Position numbers and translations under genes: made by a program
The notes under the pieces: generated by a model
What the model was told of the DNA's origin: nothing
Databases searched by the model: none
Seen by the model: the letters and a program-made list of their open reading frames with translations, nothing else
NCBI GenBank assembly: GCA_035258565.1
Contig: DATFXF010000156.1
Location: forward strand, 1 to 41,965
DNA from: DATFXF01 sp035258565
GTDB lineage: Bacteria > Acidobacteriota > Terriglobia > Acidiferrales > UBA7541
DNA length: 41,965 nt
Direction of reading: 5' to 3'
In this document: one piece after another, positions 1 through 7,530 of the stretch
Numbering within the stretch: position 1 is the stretch's first letter
Layout: each line of letters opens with the position of its first letter

Positions 1-1
1 C

Positions 2-355
2 TCCATCAGCGGCAACGTGCGGCTCGTCGAGCCACAACTGACGAGCGTCCGCGTGCAGACTTCTTCGGGCAACATCTTCTTCGACGGGAACTTTCTTTCG
101 CAGGGAATTTACATCCTGAAGAACTACAGCGGCTTGATTGAGGTTCGCTTCGCCGATACCGATTCGTTCGATCTGAGCGCCAATTCCCTCTACGGGCATG
201 TCGAGAACCAAGCCAAGGTCAAGCCGGATACGCACGGCCTGCACCGCCCGCCCGCGCGCTTCGCCAAGGGGCTATTCGGCACGGTGAACGAGGGACACGC
301 GAAGGTCGAGCTCTCCTCCTTTAATGGTACAATCAAGATCCTCAAGCGTGACTAG
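2..355 (+). CDS. DUF4097-like beta-helix protein, 3' end only
   Basis: The reading frame is already open at the window edge, so this is the C-terminal part of a longer gene; the first visible in-frame start (GTG at 17) is probably internal. The visible residues form short repeated strands ending in Gly-Asn or Asn-Gly turns (SGNVRL, SSGNIFF, FNGTIKI). This is the pattern of DUF4097/adhesin-like right-handed beta-helix domains. The end carries no membrane segment. It resembles the two DUF4097 proteins at 2784-5344 in style, but it lies on the other strand and reads into aroK. Cellular role is unknown; related proteins are usually exported. A weak TACAAT box at 328-333, inside its last codons, could serve aroK. 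Confidence 0.6.
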   Translation, partial: SISGNVRLVEPQLTSVRVQTSSGNIFFDGNFLSQGIYILKNYSGLIEVRFADTDSFDLSANSLYGHVENQAKVKPDTHGLHRPPARFAKGLFGTVNEGHAKVELSSFNGTIKILKRD

Positions 356-391
356 CGCCCCCATCCTGAACTCCGGAACCATACGAATCGA

Positions 392-976
392 ATGGCGCCT
401 ACCGGCCCGACACCGCGTCGCAAACTGATTTGCCTGACCGGCTTCATGGGCAGCGGCAAGACCACCATCGGCCGGCACCTGGCGCGGCAGCTCGCCTGGA
501 ATTTTGTGGACCTCGACACGCGCATCGAAGAACACGCCGGTCTGCGCATCTCGGAAATCTTTGAGCGTCTCGGCGAGCCGGCCTTCCGCGAAATCGAGCA
601 CGAGTTGCTGATCGACGTGCTGGCCCAAGCTGCTGAGCAGGCCAAGCCCATGGTGCTCGCGCTCGGCGGCGGCACCTTCGCACAGCACCGCAACGTCGAA
701 CTGCTGCGCACGAACGGCGGGGCCGTTATCTGGCTCGATTGCCCCATCGAAAAGCTCCTGCTGCGCTGCGCGACCATCGCCAACCGCCCCCTGTTCCGCG
801 ACGAAGAGAGTTTCCGCAAGCTCTACGAAGAACGCCGTGCCTATTACCAGCTGGCCGACTTCCGCGTGGAGAGCAGCGTCGAGCCACAGGGGGTCATCGA
901 GCAGATCCTCGCCCTCGGCATCTTTGAGCGTGTGGCCGGCATCCCGAACGCCTCCCCGCGGGGAGCGAACGTATGA
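392..976 (+). CDS. aroK: Shikimate kinase
   Basis: A cytoplasmic enzyme that phosphorylates shikimate with ATP to shikimate 3-phosphate, in the chorismate and aromatic amino acid pathway. The 194-aa length is slightly above the usual 170-180 because of an 11-residue N-terminal extension. Visible motifs are the P-loop GFMGSGKT at residues 17-24, the shikimate-binding DLD at 40-42, the FRxxE segment at 65-69 (FREIE), the GGG turn at 92-94 and the lid arginine in NRPLF at 131-135. No good SD precedes the ATG. The last four bases (ATGA) overlap the start of the next gene, so the two are translationally coupled. The family assignment is secure; whether it would be named aroK or aroL is convention. 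Confidence 0.95.
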   Translation: MAPTGPTPRRKLICLTGFMGSGKTTIGRHLARQLAWNFVDLDTRIEEHAGLRISEIFERLGEPAFREIEHELLIDVLAQAAEQAKPMVLALGGGTFAQHRNVELLRTNGGAVIWLDCPIEKLLLRCATIANRPLFRDEESFRKLYEERRAYYQLADFRVESSVEPQGVIEQILALGIFERVAGIPNASPRGANV

Positions 977-1770
977 GCGCCTCCCGAGCTGCTCGCCGAG
1001 GTGGGCTCGGAAGCTCCCTGGCGGTCCTGGCCCTGTTGGGCCTGCTCGCTCAAGGGACGGGCAGCGGGGGTGAGTCGCCATCTCGGGGGGCTCGGTCCCT
1101 CGATGCGCAGAGCCAAGCGGACCCCGCCCAAAAGCCGGCCATACCTCCAGCGGCCCCGCCTGTGCTGGCGGTGGAAAAGGGGAAATTCCGCATCGTGGTC
1201 GACGGCCAGCGGGTGGGCACCGAGGAATTTGAGATTGCGCCCAGCGGCAAAGACTGGCTGGCGCGTGGCTCGACTGAGATCCGCCCATCCGGCGCTCCCA
1301 CGTCGCAGGTCAGCTCGCGGCTGACCCTCCGGCCCGACGGTACGCCGGTACACTACGAATGGACGGCCGAAGGACAGAAGAAGGCTTCGGCGGCGGTGGA
1401 CTTCGAGGGTGGCACAGCGAAAATCGCCCTACGCATTGAGAACGCACAGCCGTTCATCCAGGAGCTTGCCTTCGGCTCGCCGCACATCCTGGTGCTCGAC
1501 AACAACGTGTATCACCACTACGCCATTCTGGCCCGTCTCTACGACTGGAATGCCAAGGGCTCACAGACATTCCCGGTGCTGATTCCGCAGGACATGACTC
1601 CCGGAAACATCACCGTGGAAGATGCCGGTCCCGAGAACGTGGGGGGCACCACACTCGAGCTCTTGCGCGCGCGCACGCCAGACCTCGAGCTCAATCTTTA
1701 TCTGGACAGTAACCACCGCCTTATCCGTCTCAGCGCCCCCGCCTCGAAGGCCGAAGTCCGCCGCGAATAG
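973..1770 (+). CDS. Exported protein of unknown function, coupled to aroK
   Basis: A 265-aa protein whose ATG overlaps the aroK stop in ATGA. The N-terminus has a basic stretch (SRAARR) followed by a hydrophobic segment at about residues 13-28, consistent with a signal peptide. A Pro/Ala/Gln-rich linker comes next, and then a mostly beta-stranded body from about residue 70. The body recalls DUF3108/DUF6134-type lipid-handling or periplasmic beta proteins, with motifs such as VDGQRVGTEEF and a conserved-looking DNNVYHHYAIL segment. I cannot name a function. The link to aroK looks positional only. The gene ends 50 bp from the convergent end of the PDZ gene. Confidence 0.7.
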   Translation: MSASRAARRGGLGSSLAVLALLGLLAQGTGSGGESPSRGARSLDAQSQADPAQKPAIPPAAPPVLAVEKGKFRIVVDGQRVGTEEFEIAPSGKDWLARGSTEIRPSGAPTSQVSSRLTLRPDGTPVHYEWTAEGQKKASAAVDFEGGTAKIALRIENAQPFIQELAFGSPHILVLDNNVYHHYAILARLYDWNAKGSQTFPVLIPQDMTPGNITVEDAGPENVGGTTLELLRARTPDLELNLYLDSNHRLIRLSAPASKAEVRRE

Positions 1771-1820
1771 ACCGCCCGCCTGGACACACCGAAGAGCTTG
1801 GCCCGCCGCGGTCGCAATGA

Positions 1821-2687
1821 TTAGATCGTGATGCGGCGGCTGATGACCTTCTTGCGCTCAGGAGCCTGGGGCTGCTCGACTTCAACGTTGAGGGATGTCT
1901 CCGCGCCTTTGCGCAGGAGGGTGAGACTCACGGTCTTCTGACCGCGCTTCTCGCGCATCTTCTCGCGCAACTCACTAACGTTCCGCACGCGCTCGCCGTC
2001 GAGTTTGGTAATCACGTCGCCAGCCTTCAGCCCCGCTTTTTCCGCCGGTGTGCCGGGCAACACCTCGCGCACCAGGACCGCTTCCCCGTCGGGCGCACCG
2101 AAGTAGTTGCCGAGCTGTCCGCTCAGGTCTTCCGCGGAAACGCCGAGCCTGGGCGAGGACATCGCGAAGAAGTTGCCCGGTATGTCCGGCATCTCAAAGT
2201 GAAAATCGAAGTCCCTCGGGAGCCTCTCTGCGCGGATGTGATGCTCCAGATGATCGCGGAGATTGCCAAGCTGGGCGGAAACCTTCTGCGATCGGCCATC
2301 TCGCCAGATGGTGAGTTCGACGGTGCGACCGGCGGGAGTTTCACGGATCAGTCGGCGGAATTGTGCGGCCCCTTCGACGCGCTCGCCGTTGTATTCGGTG
2401 ATGACGTCGTTCGCTTTGAGTCCCGCGTTGACAGCCGGGCCGCCGGTCCCGACGTCCGTGACAATCACGCCGCGCTCGGCAGGCAGTTTGAGTTCCTTCG
2501 CTTTTTCCGCAGTGACCTCCGCAACCGTCACGCCCAGCCACCCGCCGCCGCCCTCGCCCATCACGTCCAGCTCGCCAGGAGTCAGGACGATAGCTGCCTG
2601 AGCAGCGGCCAGCCGGCCCGGGAGCCCCAGTAGCGCGACGGCTACGAAAACGGTGCCCACCAGAATCGGATACGATTGTTTCCTCAT
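1821..2687 (-). CDS. Exported twin-PDZ protein without protease domain
   Basis: The start at 2687 is chosen because GGAGG lies 9 nt upstream; a longer open frame to 2726 has no SD. The 288-aa product has a signal peptide (basic RK, hydrophobic residues 7-28, AAA cleavage region). PDZ domain 1 is at about 49-138 (WLGVTV ... VNAGLKANDVI) and PDZ domain 2 at about 178-268 (RLGVSA ... AEKAGLKAGDVI). They are joined by an acidic/His-rich linker. No trypsin-like catalytic domain is present, so it is an adaptor or peptide sensor rather than an HtrA protease. It is the last gene of the sigma factor operon, 96 bp after the DUF4097 gene. A DegS/RseP-like role in reading misfolded C-termini is inference. 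Confidence 0.8.
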   Translation of the reverse strand: MRKQSYPILVGTVFVAVALLGLPGRLAAAQAAIVLTPGELDVMGEGGGGWLGVTVAEVTAEKAKELKLPAERGVIVTDVGTGGPAVNAGLKANDVITEYNGERVEGAAQFRRLIRETPAGRTVELTIWRDGRSQKVSAQLGNLRDHLEHHIRAERLPRDFDFHFEMPDIPGNFFAMSSPRLGVSAEDLSGQLGNYFGAPDGEAVLVREVLPGTPAEKAGLKAGDVITKLDGERVRNVSELREKMREKRGQKTVSLTLLRKGAETSLNVEVEQPQAPERKKVISRRITI

Positions 2688-2783
2688 GGTCTCTTTCCTC
2701 CACCGTGGTTCGACGGCCCTCGGCACACGTCGTTAGCAGCCCCTGGAGGCCACTCTTGCTGCGCCCCAGAGCGCAGCGCACGC

Positions 2784-3539
2784 TCAGACGTCCGGCCGGA
2801 TGGATAGCACGTGGATCGCGCCATTGACCGTCCGAATGCGAATCGGACTGCCGCCGGCGCCGAGACGCGCGTGAAACTCGCGCCAGCCGAGCGAACTCCC
2901 CAGTGTCGCCGGCAGCTCCGAGTGAAGTTCTCCATTCACGCTGCGCGCGTCGAGCATGGCATCGGCGTCGGACGGCAGCACCAGGACAACCGAGCCGTTC
3001 ATGGTGTCGAGGCTGACTAGCCCGCCGGGCTCGAGCTGGCGCAGCTCCACCCGCACATTGCCATTCGTCGTGTGCGCGCTTAGGCGCCCGCTGCTGTCTG
3101 ACACCTCGATGTTGCCGTTCACCGAGCGCAGCTCACCGGTGGCTTCTACGCCGGTTACACGCACCGAGCCGTTCACCGTCGCGATCCGGCGGAGCGCAAC
3201 ATGCCGCGGCACGCGCACGCGATACTCCACTTGCACGTCGACGCTCTCATCCCTTGGGTAACGCGTTTCCACTCGAACCGAGTTCAGTAGGGCCTCGACT
3301 TCGATCTGCACACGCTCGAGGTCCGCCCGGTTGCGCCGCGCCGATTTTACCGCGCGCACTTCAACCTCCTGGCGATCCCAACTGGTGACCTCAACGGAGC
3401 CATTTACGTTCTGGAGCTGGAAGCGGCCACCCGGTTCAAGCGGGTAGGTTCGCTGGAAGACCTCGTCGAACGCGAAGGCCGGCGCAGCCAGAATCGCTGC
3501 CGCGACCACCATCGCCAGGGACAAAACCACTCTGCGCAT
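2784..3539 (-). CDS. Exported DUF4097-type beta-helix protein
   Basis: The start at 3539 is favoured over a GTG at 3545 because a GAGGGGGG SD sits 7 nt before the ATG and would leave only 1 nt before the GTG. The 251-aa protein has a signal peptide ending near AFA|FDE at about residue 24. The rest is a ladder of short strands with the recurring turn (V/T/M)NG(S/N/E/A) seen seven times (NVNGSVEV, TVNGSVRV, SVNGNIEV, TTNGNVRV, TMNGSVVL and others). That spacing is typical of DUF4097/adhesin-like beta-helices. There is no membrane anchor after the signal. It is the fourth gene of the sigma operon, 83 bp after the DUF4097-TonB fusion. Its biochemical role is unknown. Confidence 0.8.
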   Translation of the reverse strand: MRRVVLSLAMVVAAAILAAPAFAFDEVFQRTYPLEPGGRFQLQNVNGSVEVTSWDRQEVEVRAVKSARRNRADLERVQIEVEALLNSVRVETRYPRDESVDVQVEYRVRVPRHVALRRIATVNGSVRVTGVEATGELRSVNGNIEVSDSSGRLSAHTTNGNVRVELRQLEPGGLVSLDTMNGSVVLVLPSDADAMLDARSVNGELHSELPATLGSSLGWREFHARLGAGGSPIRIRTVNGAIHVLSIRPDV

Positions 3540-3622
3540 TTCCACACCCCCCTCGAAGCTGCGCTCTCCGCGCCGGAGGACTCTCCGCGCGGTTCACGTC
3601 TTGTCCAGACCGATGGGCCCAG

Positions 3623-5344
3623 TTACTTCAGACGAAAATCCACCGTCACCGTCGTAATCACGTTCATCGGCTTGCCATCGACGAGTGTGGGCTGGTAGCG
3701 CCACTGGCGCACGGCTTCGGCGGCCGCATCCACCAGCGCAGGCGGGCCGGAGACCACTTTGAGGCTCTCCACCTTGCCGTCCTTGCCAATATAGGCTTTC
3801 AATCGCACGCTGCCTTCCATGCCGGCCTGCTTGGCGACATCGGGATAAACGGGCGAAACCGATTCGACCAGCCGGCGCTGCTGTGTATCGGGATCCACGC
3901 GGATGGCGCCCGACCAGAACTCCTCGAGCTTCCAGCTCCACGCTTCCCAGCGTGTCGCCTCGCGCTCCTCAGTTTTCAGGCGCTTTTCTCTTGCCTTTTC
4001 CCTCTGTTCCAGCCGCTCTTGTTGGTGCTGGTGGACCTGGAACCGCTGTTCGAGTTGCTCGATCTGTTGCTTCATGCGGTTCTGCACATCCGGGTCGTTG
4101 AATTTCAGGCGAATGTTTCCCACAGCAGTCTTCAATCGCAGCATTTCCCCGCCGCCGTTCAACGCGCATTCGGCGCGGACCGCGCGCCCGCCGGGGAAAA
4201 CGAACTTGAGCGGAAGCGATGGATCGGCTTCGATGCGGTGCTCTCCGCCGGTCTCGACGGTGGCCTGGATCGTGATCGCCAGTTCGTGCGGAATATAGAC
4301 AATGATATCGCCGGCGCCCGACTCGAGTTCAGATGCCCCGGCCAGCTTGGCGAGTTTACCGTCGCCACCAAACCACGCGGTAATAGTGCCGGCGCCGGTC
4401 GAGGCGCGCACCGGGCCACGCACCTGCGTCAGGAAGATGCTGCCGCCGCCGGTCTCGAGGTGCGTCGGCCCCGTCACGCGCAGGATGCGGATGCCGCCCC
4501 CGCCGGTTCGGGCTTTGATGGAGCCCGCCGCCTCGCCGCAATCAATCTGTCCGCCCCCGGTGGTGGCCAGGAGGTCCGCACCCGCGCGTTCGACCGTGAT
4601 GTTTCCACCGCCGGTCTCGAGTTGCGCCGTGCCCGAGATGCTGCCCACGCGGATGTGTCCCCCGCCACTGCGCAAGACCGCGTCGCCCCGCACGTTGGCG
4701 GCGCGGATATGGCCGCCGGCGGTCGAGGCGCGCAACTCGCCGTTCACGTCTTCGACGGTGATGTGCCCACCCTGCGTCTCGAGCCGCGCGCCCGCCGCTT
4801 CAGGCCCGCCCAGTTTTCCGGCGCTGATATTCCCGCCCTGCGTGGCCAACACGGCGCGCCCGTCCAGATCCTGCGTCTCGATGTTGCCGGCGTTGGTGGC
4901 CACGTCCAGGCTGTAGTTGCGCGGCACGTCGACCTCGAAATTCACCCACAGGCCGCCGTGGAGGCCATGACCCTTGCGCCTGCCCGCCTCCATCGGAGCC
5001 GACTGGGCGATCAATTCCACCCCCGTGGGGGTCGTGCGCGCCGTCAGCAGGTACTTTTTCAGCAGTTCCTGTGCCTCCGGCTCGCGCGAGTCCGTTTCGA
5101 TGCGCGCCCGATAACTCACCTGTCCAGAAGGACCCCCGGTGAGGATGCGCACATTGCCGAGATCGGCCACGAGCCGCAGGCGTAGGCCCTCGCGTGTGGC
5201 GAACGTGCCCGTCTTCTCCTCTCGGAGCCGTCCCTCCTCCGGCCGAGACTTCTGCCGCGGTCGCGCCCCTACGGAGGGGACGCACACGAGCGCCACAGCA
5301 ACCAGAAGCCAGCGACACCAGCCAAGTTGCGAGGACCGAATCAT
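3623..5344 (-). CDS. DUF4097 beta-helix / coiled coil / TonB C-terminal domain fusion
   Basis: A 573-aa protein with three parts. A signal peptide or anchor (hydrophobic residues 12-26) is followed by a long glycine-rich beta-helix at about 130-415. Its turns recur roughly every 20 residues: GGNI, GGHI, GGHI, GGHI, GGNI, GGQI, GGGI, GGSI, GAGTI, GAGDI. Residues 419-468 form a Gln/Glu/Arg-rich coiled coil. The last 83 residues (491-573) are a TonB_C domain (SPVYPDVAKQAGMEG ... AVRQWRYQPTLVDGKP). TonB_C domains normally touch outer-membrane TonB-box proteins, but here the N-terminal proline-rich TonB region is replaced by a beta-helix. The ATG has AAGG 6 nt upstream and lies 16 nt after the anti-sigma gene, so the two are almost certainly co-transcribed. 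Confidence 0.85.
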   Translation of the reverse strand: MIRSSQLGWCRWLLVAVALVCVPSVGARPRQKSRPEEGRLREEKTGTFATREGLRLRLVADLGNVRILTGGPSGQVSYRARIETDSREPEAQELLKKYLLTARTTPTGVELIAQSAPMEAGRRKGHGLHGGLWVNFEVDVPRNYSLDVATNAGNIETQDLDGRAVLATQGGNISAGKLGGPEAAGARLETQGGHITVEDVNGELRASTAGGHIRAANVRGDAVLRSGGGHIRVGSISGTAQLETGGGNITVERAGADLLATTGGGQIDCGEAAGSIKARTGGGGIRILRVTGPTHLETGGGSIFLTQVRGPVRASTGAGTITAWFGGDGKLAKLAGASELESGAGDIIVYIPHELAITIQATVETGGEHRIEADPSLPLKFVFPGGRAVRAECALNGGGEMLRLKTAVGNIRLKFNDPDVQNRMKQQIEQLEQRFQVHQHQQERLEQREKAREKRLKTEEREATRWEAWSWKLEEFWSGAIRVDPDTQQRRLVESVSPVYPDVAKQAGMEGSVRLKAYIGKDGKVESLKVVSGPPALVDAAAEAVRQWRYQPTLVDGKPMNVITTVTVDFRLK

Positions 5345-5360
5345 CTTGACCTTCGAGAGC

Positions 5361-6407
5361 TCAGTACAACTCGCGCGGGCCGAGCTGCCGCACAGCCTCC
5401 GAACACTGCATGCGGACGTAATTATTGGGATCCTTTTGCATCCGCTCGCGCAGGACGTTCACCAAGCGCAGGTCTTGGCTCATCGTTCCCTTTTCAGCCA
5501 TCGCGCGCAGCGCCCCTCCCAGTGAATTGATGGCCTCCACGCGCACGCCCGGATTGGCATCGTTCGCCAGGGCCTCCAGCAGCGTCTGGCGGACCACGTC
5601 CTCCTGCTCGAACCCGCGCAGCGCCTCGAGAGCCCTGAGGCGCACACCCGGGTTGTCGTCCTTACGCGCCGCGGCGCAGAGCGCCTGGCGCACATCGCGG
5701 TCCGCCAAGTGTGTCCGCAGGACGTCCACCGAATCGAGCCGCACGCCGGAGTCGAATCGCTGGCCGTTCTGGATCACATAGGTGAGCACGCGCTTCACAT
5801 CGGGATCATCCAGGCTGCCTTGGAGTTCAAACGGCCTCTCGGCCAGGAGCCGCAGCTCGACACGCGGCGTACCCGACCCGCTATCCGGCACCCAGTTGAT
5901 CCCCGCGATGCCCATGGTTTCGAGGTCCTGGTCCGTAAGTCGCCAGGCAGAAACGGTCATCGCCGCCCTCTCGGACCGCTGGGTCCTGTGGGAGCGGTAC
6001 CACTGCGGGAGGCCCAGCCCCACGACCGCGCCTATCAGCACCAGTGCCACCACACTGAGCGCGGGGTGAGCCAGGAAGGGGGGCACCATCCAGCGAGAGG
6101 GGCGTAGCGCATCGAGCCAGCTCGCGCGGGGGCGTGTCTCGCCGAGATCATCGACCACTTCCGCGAGTTCACTGCGGCACTGCGCCAACAACACATCGGA
6201 AGGCTCACCCTCCCGAGCGCGCTCGGCTCCGAGTACCGCCTGTCGCAGGCGGAGCTCGCGTGCGAGCGAGGTCTCGCAGGCCGCACACTGGCGCGTGTGC
6301 GCTTCGACCAGCGCGCGCTCGGTCGAGTCGAGCTCATCGGAGGCGTAGAACACCAGTAGGCGCTCGATTTCGGCACAGGCCTTCGACTCTGGTTTAAGGT
6401 CCAACAT
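5361..6407 (-). CDS. Zinc-finger anti-sigma factor with extracytoplasmic HEAT repeats
   Basis: A 348-aa protein directly downstream of the ECF sigma gene. The N-terminal cytoplasmic part has the ZAS-type signature His37-x3-Cys41-x2-Cys44, with Cys11 as a possible fourth ligand; this domain in the family binds and inhibits the cognate sigma factor. A single membrane span is seen at about 115-133 (VVALVLIGAVVGLGL). The C-terminal half (about 215-345) is built from HEAT-like helical repeats with the recurring NPGVRLRALEAL / NPGVRVEAINSL / NNYVRMQCSEAV pattern. By topology the repeats should face the periplasm. HEAT repeats are protein-protein modules, so they may receive the stress signal; that is inference. 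Start: ATG with AGAAG about 10 nt upstream. Confidence 0.9.
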   Translation of the reverse strand: MLDLKPESKACAEIERLLVFYASDELDSTERALVEAHTRQCAACETSLARELRLRQAVLGAERAREGEPSDVLLAQCRSELAEVVDDLGETRPRASWLDALRPSRWMVPPFLAHPALSVVALVLIGAVVGLGLPQWYRSHRTQRSERAAMTVSAWRLTDQDLETMGIAGINWVPDSGSGTPRVELRLLAERPFELQGSLDDPDVKRVLTYVIQNGQRFDSGVRLDSVDVLRTHLADRDVRQALCAAARKDDNPGVRLRALEALRGFEQEDVVRQTLLEALANDANPGVRVEAINSLGGALRAMAEKGTMSQDLRLVNVLRERMQKDPNNYVRMQCSEAVRQLGPRELY

Positions 6408-6446
6408 CTGCTTATCTTCTTTCCGATGAACTGCGTTCGCTCGCGC

Positions 6447-7088
6447 TCACAAGAGTCCTTCCAGCTGGGTGCGGAGCTTCCGGGTGGCCCGGAACAGCGA
6501 ATTTTTCACGGTCTCTTCGCTGGTGCCCAGCATCTCGCCAATCGCACGCAGCTTCAGTCCCTGATGATGTTTCAGCTCGAACACCAGGCGCTCCCTCGGC
6601 GAGAGCCGCTGGAGCGCCGCGTTGATTCGCCGGCCGATTTCTTTGCCCAGCAGGTGGCGTTCGGGATCGGTGGCCACGTGCTTCTCGCGTTGCCGGTCGA
6701 AAAAATCCTGCGGGAGAGCTTCGTCGTCGGCCACGGGTTCAGGCGCTTGGTCTTCCGGCCTGCTGCGACGGCGGCGCAAATGATCGAGGCAAACATTTGT
6801 GACGATGCGATAGATCCACGTATAGAAGCTGCACTCGAAGCGGAAGCGATGGAGGTTCTTGTAGATCTTGAGGAAGGCTTCCTGATAGACGTCGCGGGCG
6901 TCTTCCGGGAAGCGCAACAAGTTGAGCGCCAGCCGCAGGACATCGCGGTCATAGCGATGGATGAGCTCCTCGAAGGCCGCGCGGTTGCCCGCCTGAGCCT
7001 CTCGAATCAAGGCGTGTTCATCCACCGCTGTCCCCGTCGCTTGGCCTACGCCCCCCTCGATTGCCAGGGCCATCCCCGTGAGCGGCAT
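6447..7088 (-). CDS. ECF-type RNA polymerase sigma factor (RpoE-like)
   Basis: A 213-aa product from ATG 7088, which has GGAAAG 6 nt upstream; the open frame extends to 7169 without an SD. Region 2 is clear (AFEELIHRYDRDVLRLA, DARDVYQEAFLKIYKNL, FYTWIYRIVTNVCLDHLRR), as is region 4 (LSPRERLVFELKHHQGLKLRAIGEMLGTSEETVKNSLFRA is the sigma-4 helix-turn-helix area, given here only as the span near residues 158-197). A charged linker joins them. The adjacent anti-sigma gene begins 39 bp downstream. The sigma factor probably drives its own operon, but I could not find a convincing GGAAC/GTCTAA-type pair in the 180 bp upstream. Confidence 0.93.
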   Translation of the reverse strand: MPLTGMALAIEGGVGQATGTAVDEHALIREAQAGNRAAFEELIHRYDRDVLRLALNLLRFPEDARDVYQEAFLKIYKNLHRFRFECSFYTWIYRIVTNVCLDHLRRRRSRPEDQAPEPVADDEALPQDFFDRQREKHVATDPERHLLGKEIGRRINAALQRLSPRERLVFELKHHQGLKLRAIGEMLGTSEETVKNSLFRATRKLRTQLEGLL

Positions 7089-7214
7089 GCTTTTCTTTCC
7101 GCGAGCTCGAGCCGTGGAATCTTGTGGACAAGCCGGGGGCCCTACGCCTCCGCTGAAGCCCACAACCATTTAGACGGTCCGCAAGCCGAAACAGTGAGCA
7201 GCCGTCTCCCCTCT

Positions 7215-7255
7215 CCCCTAGCGCCCTCGAGAGGTTGCGTCCCTACCGCTAGGGG
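7215..7255. other. Inverted repeat (9-bp perfect arms) between two minus-strand operons
   Basis: CCCCTAGCG at 7215-7223 and its exact complement CGCTAGGGG at 7247-7255 flank a 23-nt loop that holds a smaller CCTC-GA-GAGG hairpin. It sits after the small membrane protein gene and about 130 bp before the sigma factor start. No T-run follows on either strand, so it is not a standard intrinsic terminator. It could be a transcript end, a leader structure or an operator. Confidence 0.45.
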
Positions 7256-7268
7256 CAACTGCCTGGCC

Positions 7269-7517
7269 CTACCAAGCGTGTCCCGCAAACCAAATCATGC
7301 CGTACAGGCTCGCACATAGAGCAAAGTCCAGCCCTAAACCCCAGTCGACGCGAAAGGTCTCGTGCCGGAGAGCCGCCGGGAGATGTGGCTCAAGCAGCAG
7401 GAAAAGAATGTTGCCGCCCAAGATGGCGAGCAGATATTCACCCCAGCGGCGCGCGCGACTTTTACCGAAGACGGCCAGGGAAGGCTTGCCCGAATCGTTC
7501 CTGTCGCGAAGAGCCAT
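7269..7517 (-). CDS. Small membrane protein downstream of the CPBP protease
   Basis: An 82-aa protein with a basic N-terminus and two hydrophobic segments at about residues 28-42 (YLLAILGGNILFLLL) and 63-80 (LDFALCASLYGMIWFAG). The start ATG lies 13 bp after the stop of the large CPBP gene, so the two are very likely co-transcribed. Compositional bias and the two clean membrane spans argue that it is a real gene. I do not recognise a family. It could be an accessory subunit of the protease, which is inference from position only. Confidence 0.65.
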   Translation of the reverse strand: MALRDRNDSGKPSLAVFGKSRARRWGEYLLAILGGNILFLLLEPHLPAALRHETFRVDWGLGLDFALCASLYGMIWFAGHAW

Positions 7518-7530
7518 CGGAAAATCGTCC

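Noticed and set aside
4019..5185. 388-aa plus-strand open frame opposite the DUF4097-TonB gene
   Set aside because: Repetitive Ala/Arg/Gly/His sequence mirroring the glycine repeats on the other strand; no start signal or domain.
7089..7200. GTCTAA near 7170 (minus strand) as a sigmaE-type -10 for the sigma operon
   Set aside because: No GGAAC-like -35 at 15-17 bp upstream, so autoregulation could not be supported from sequence.
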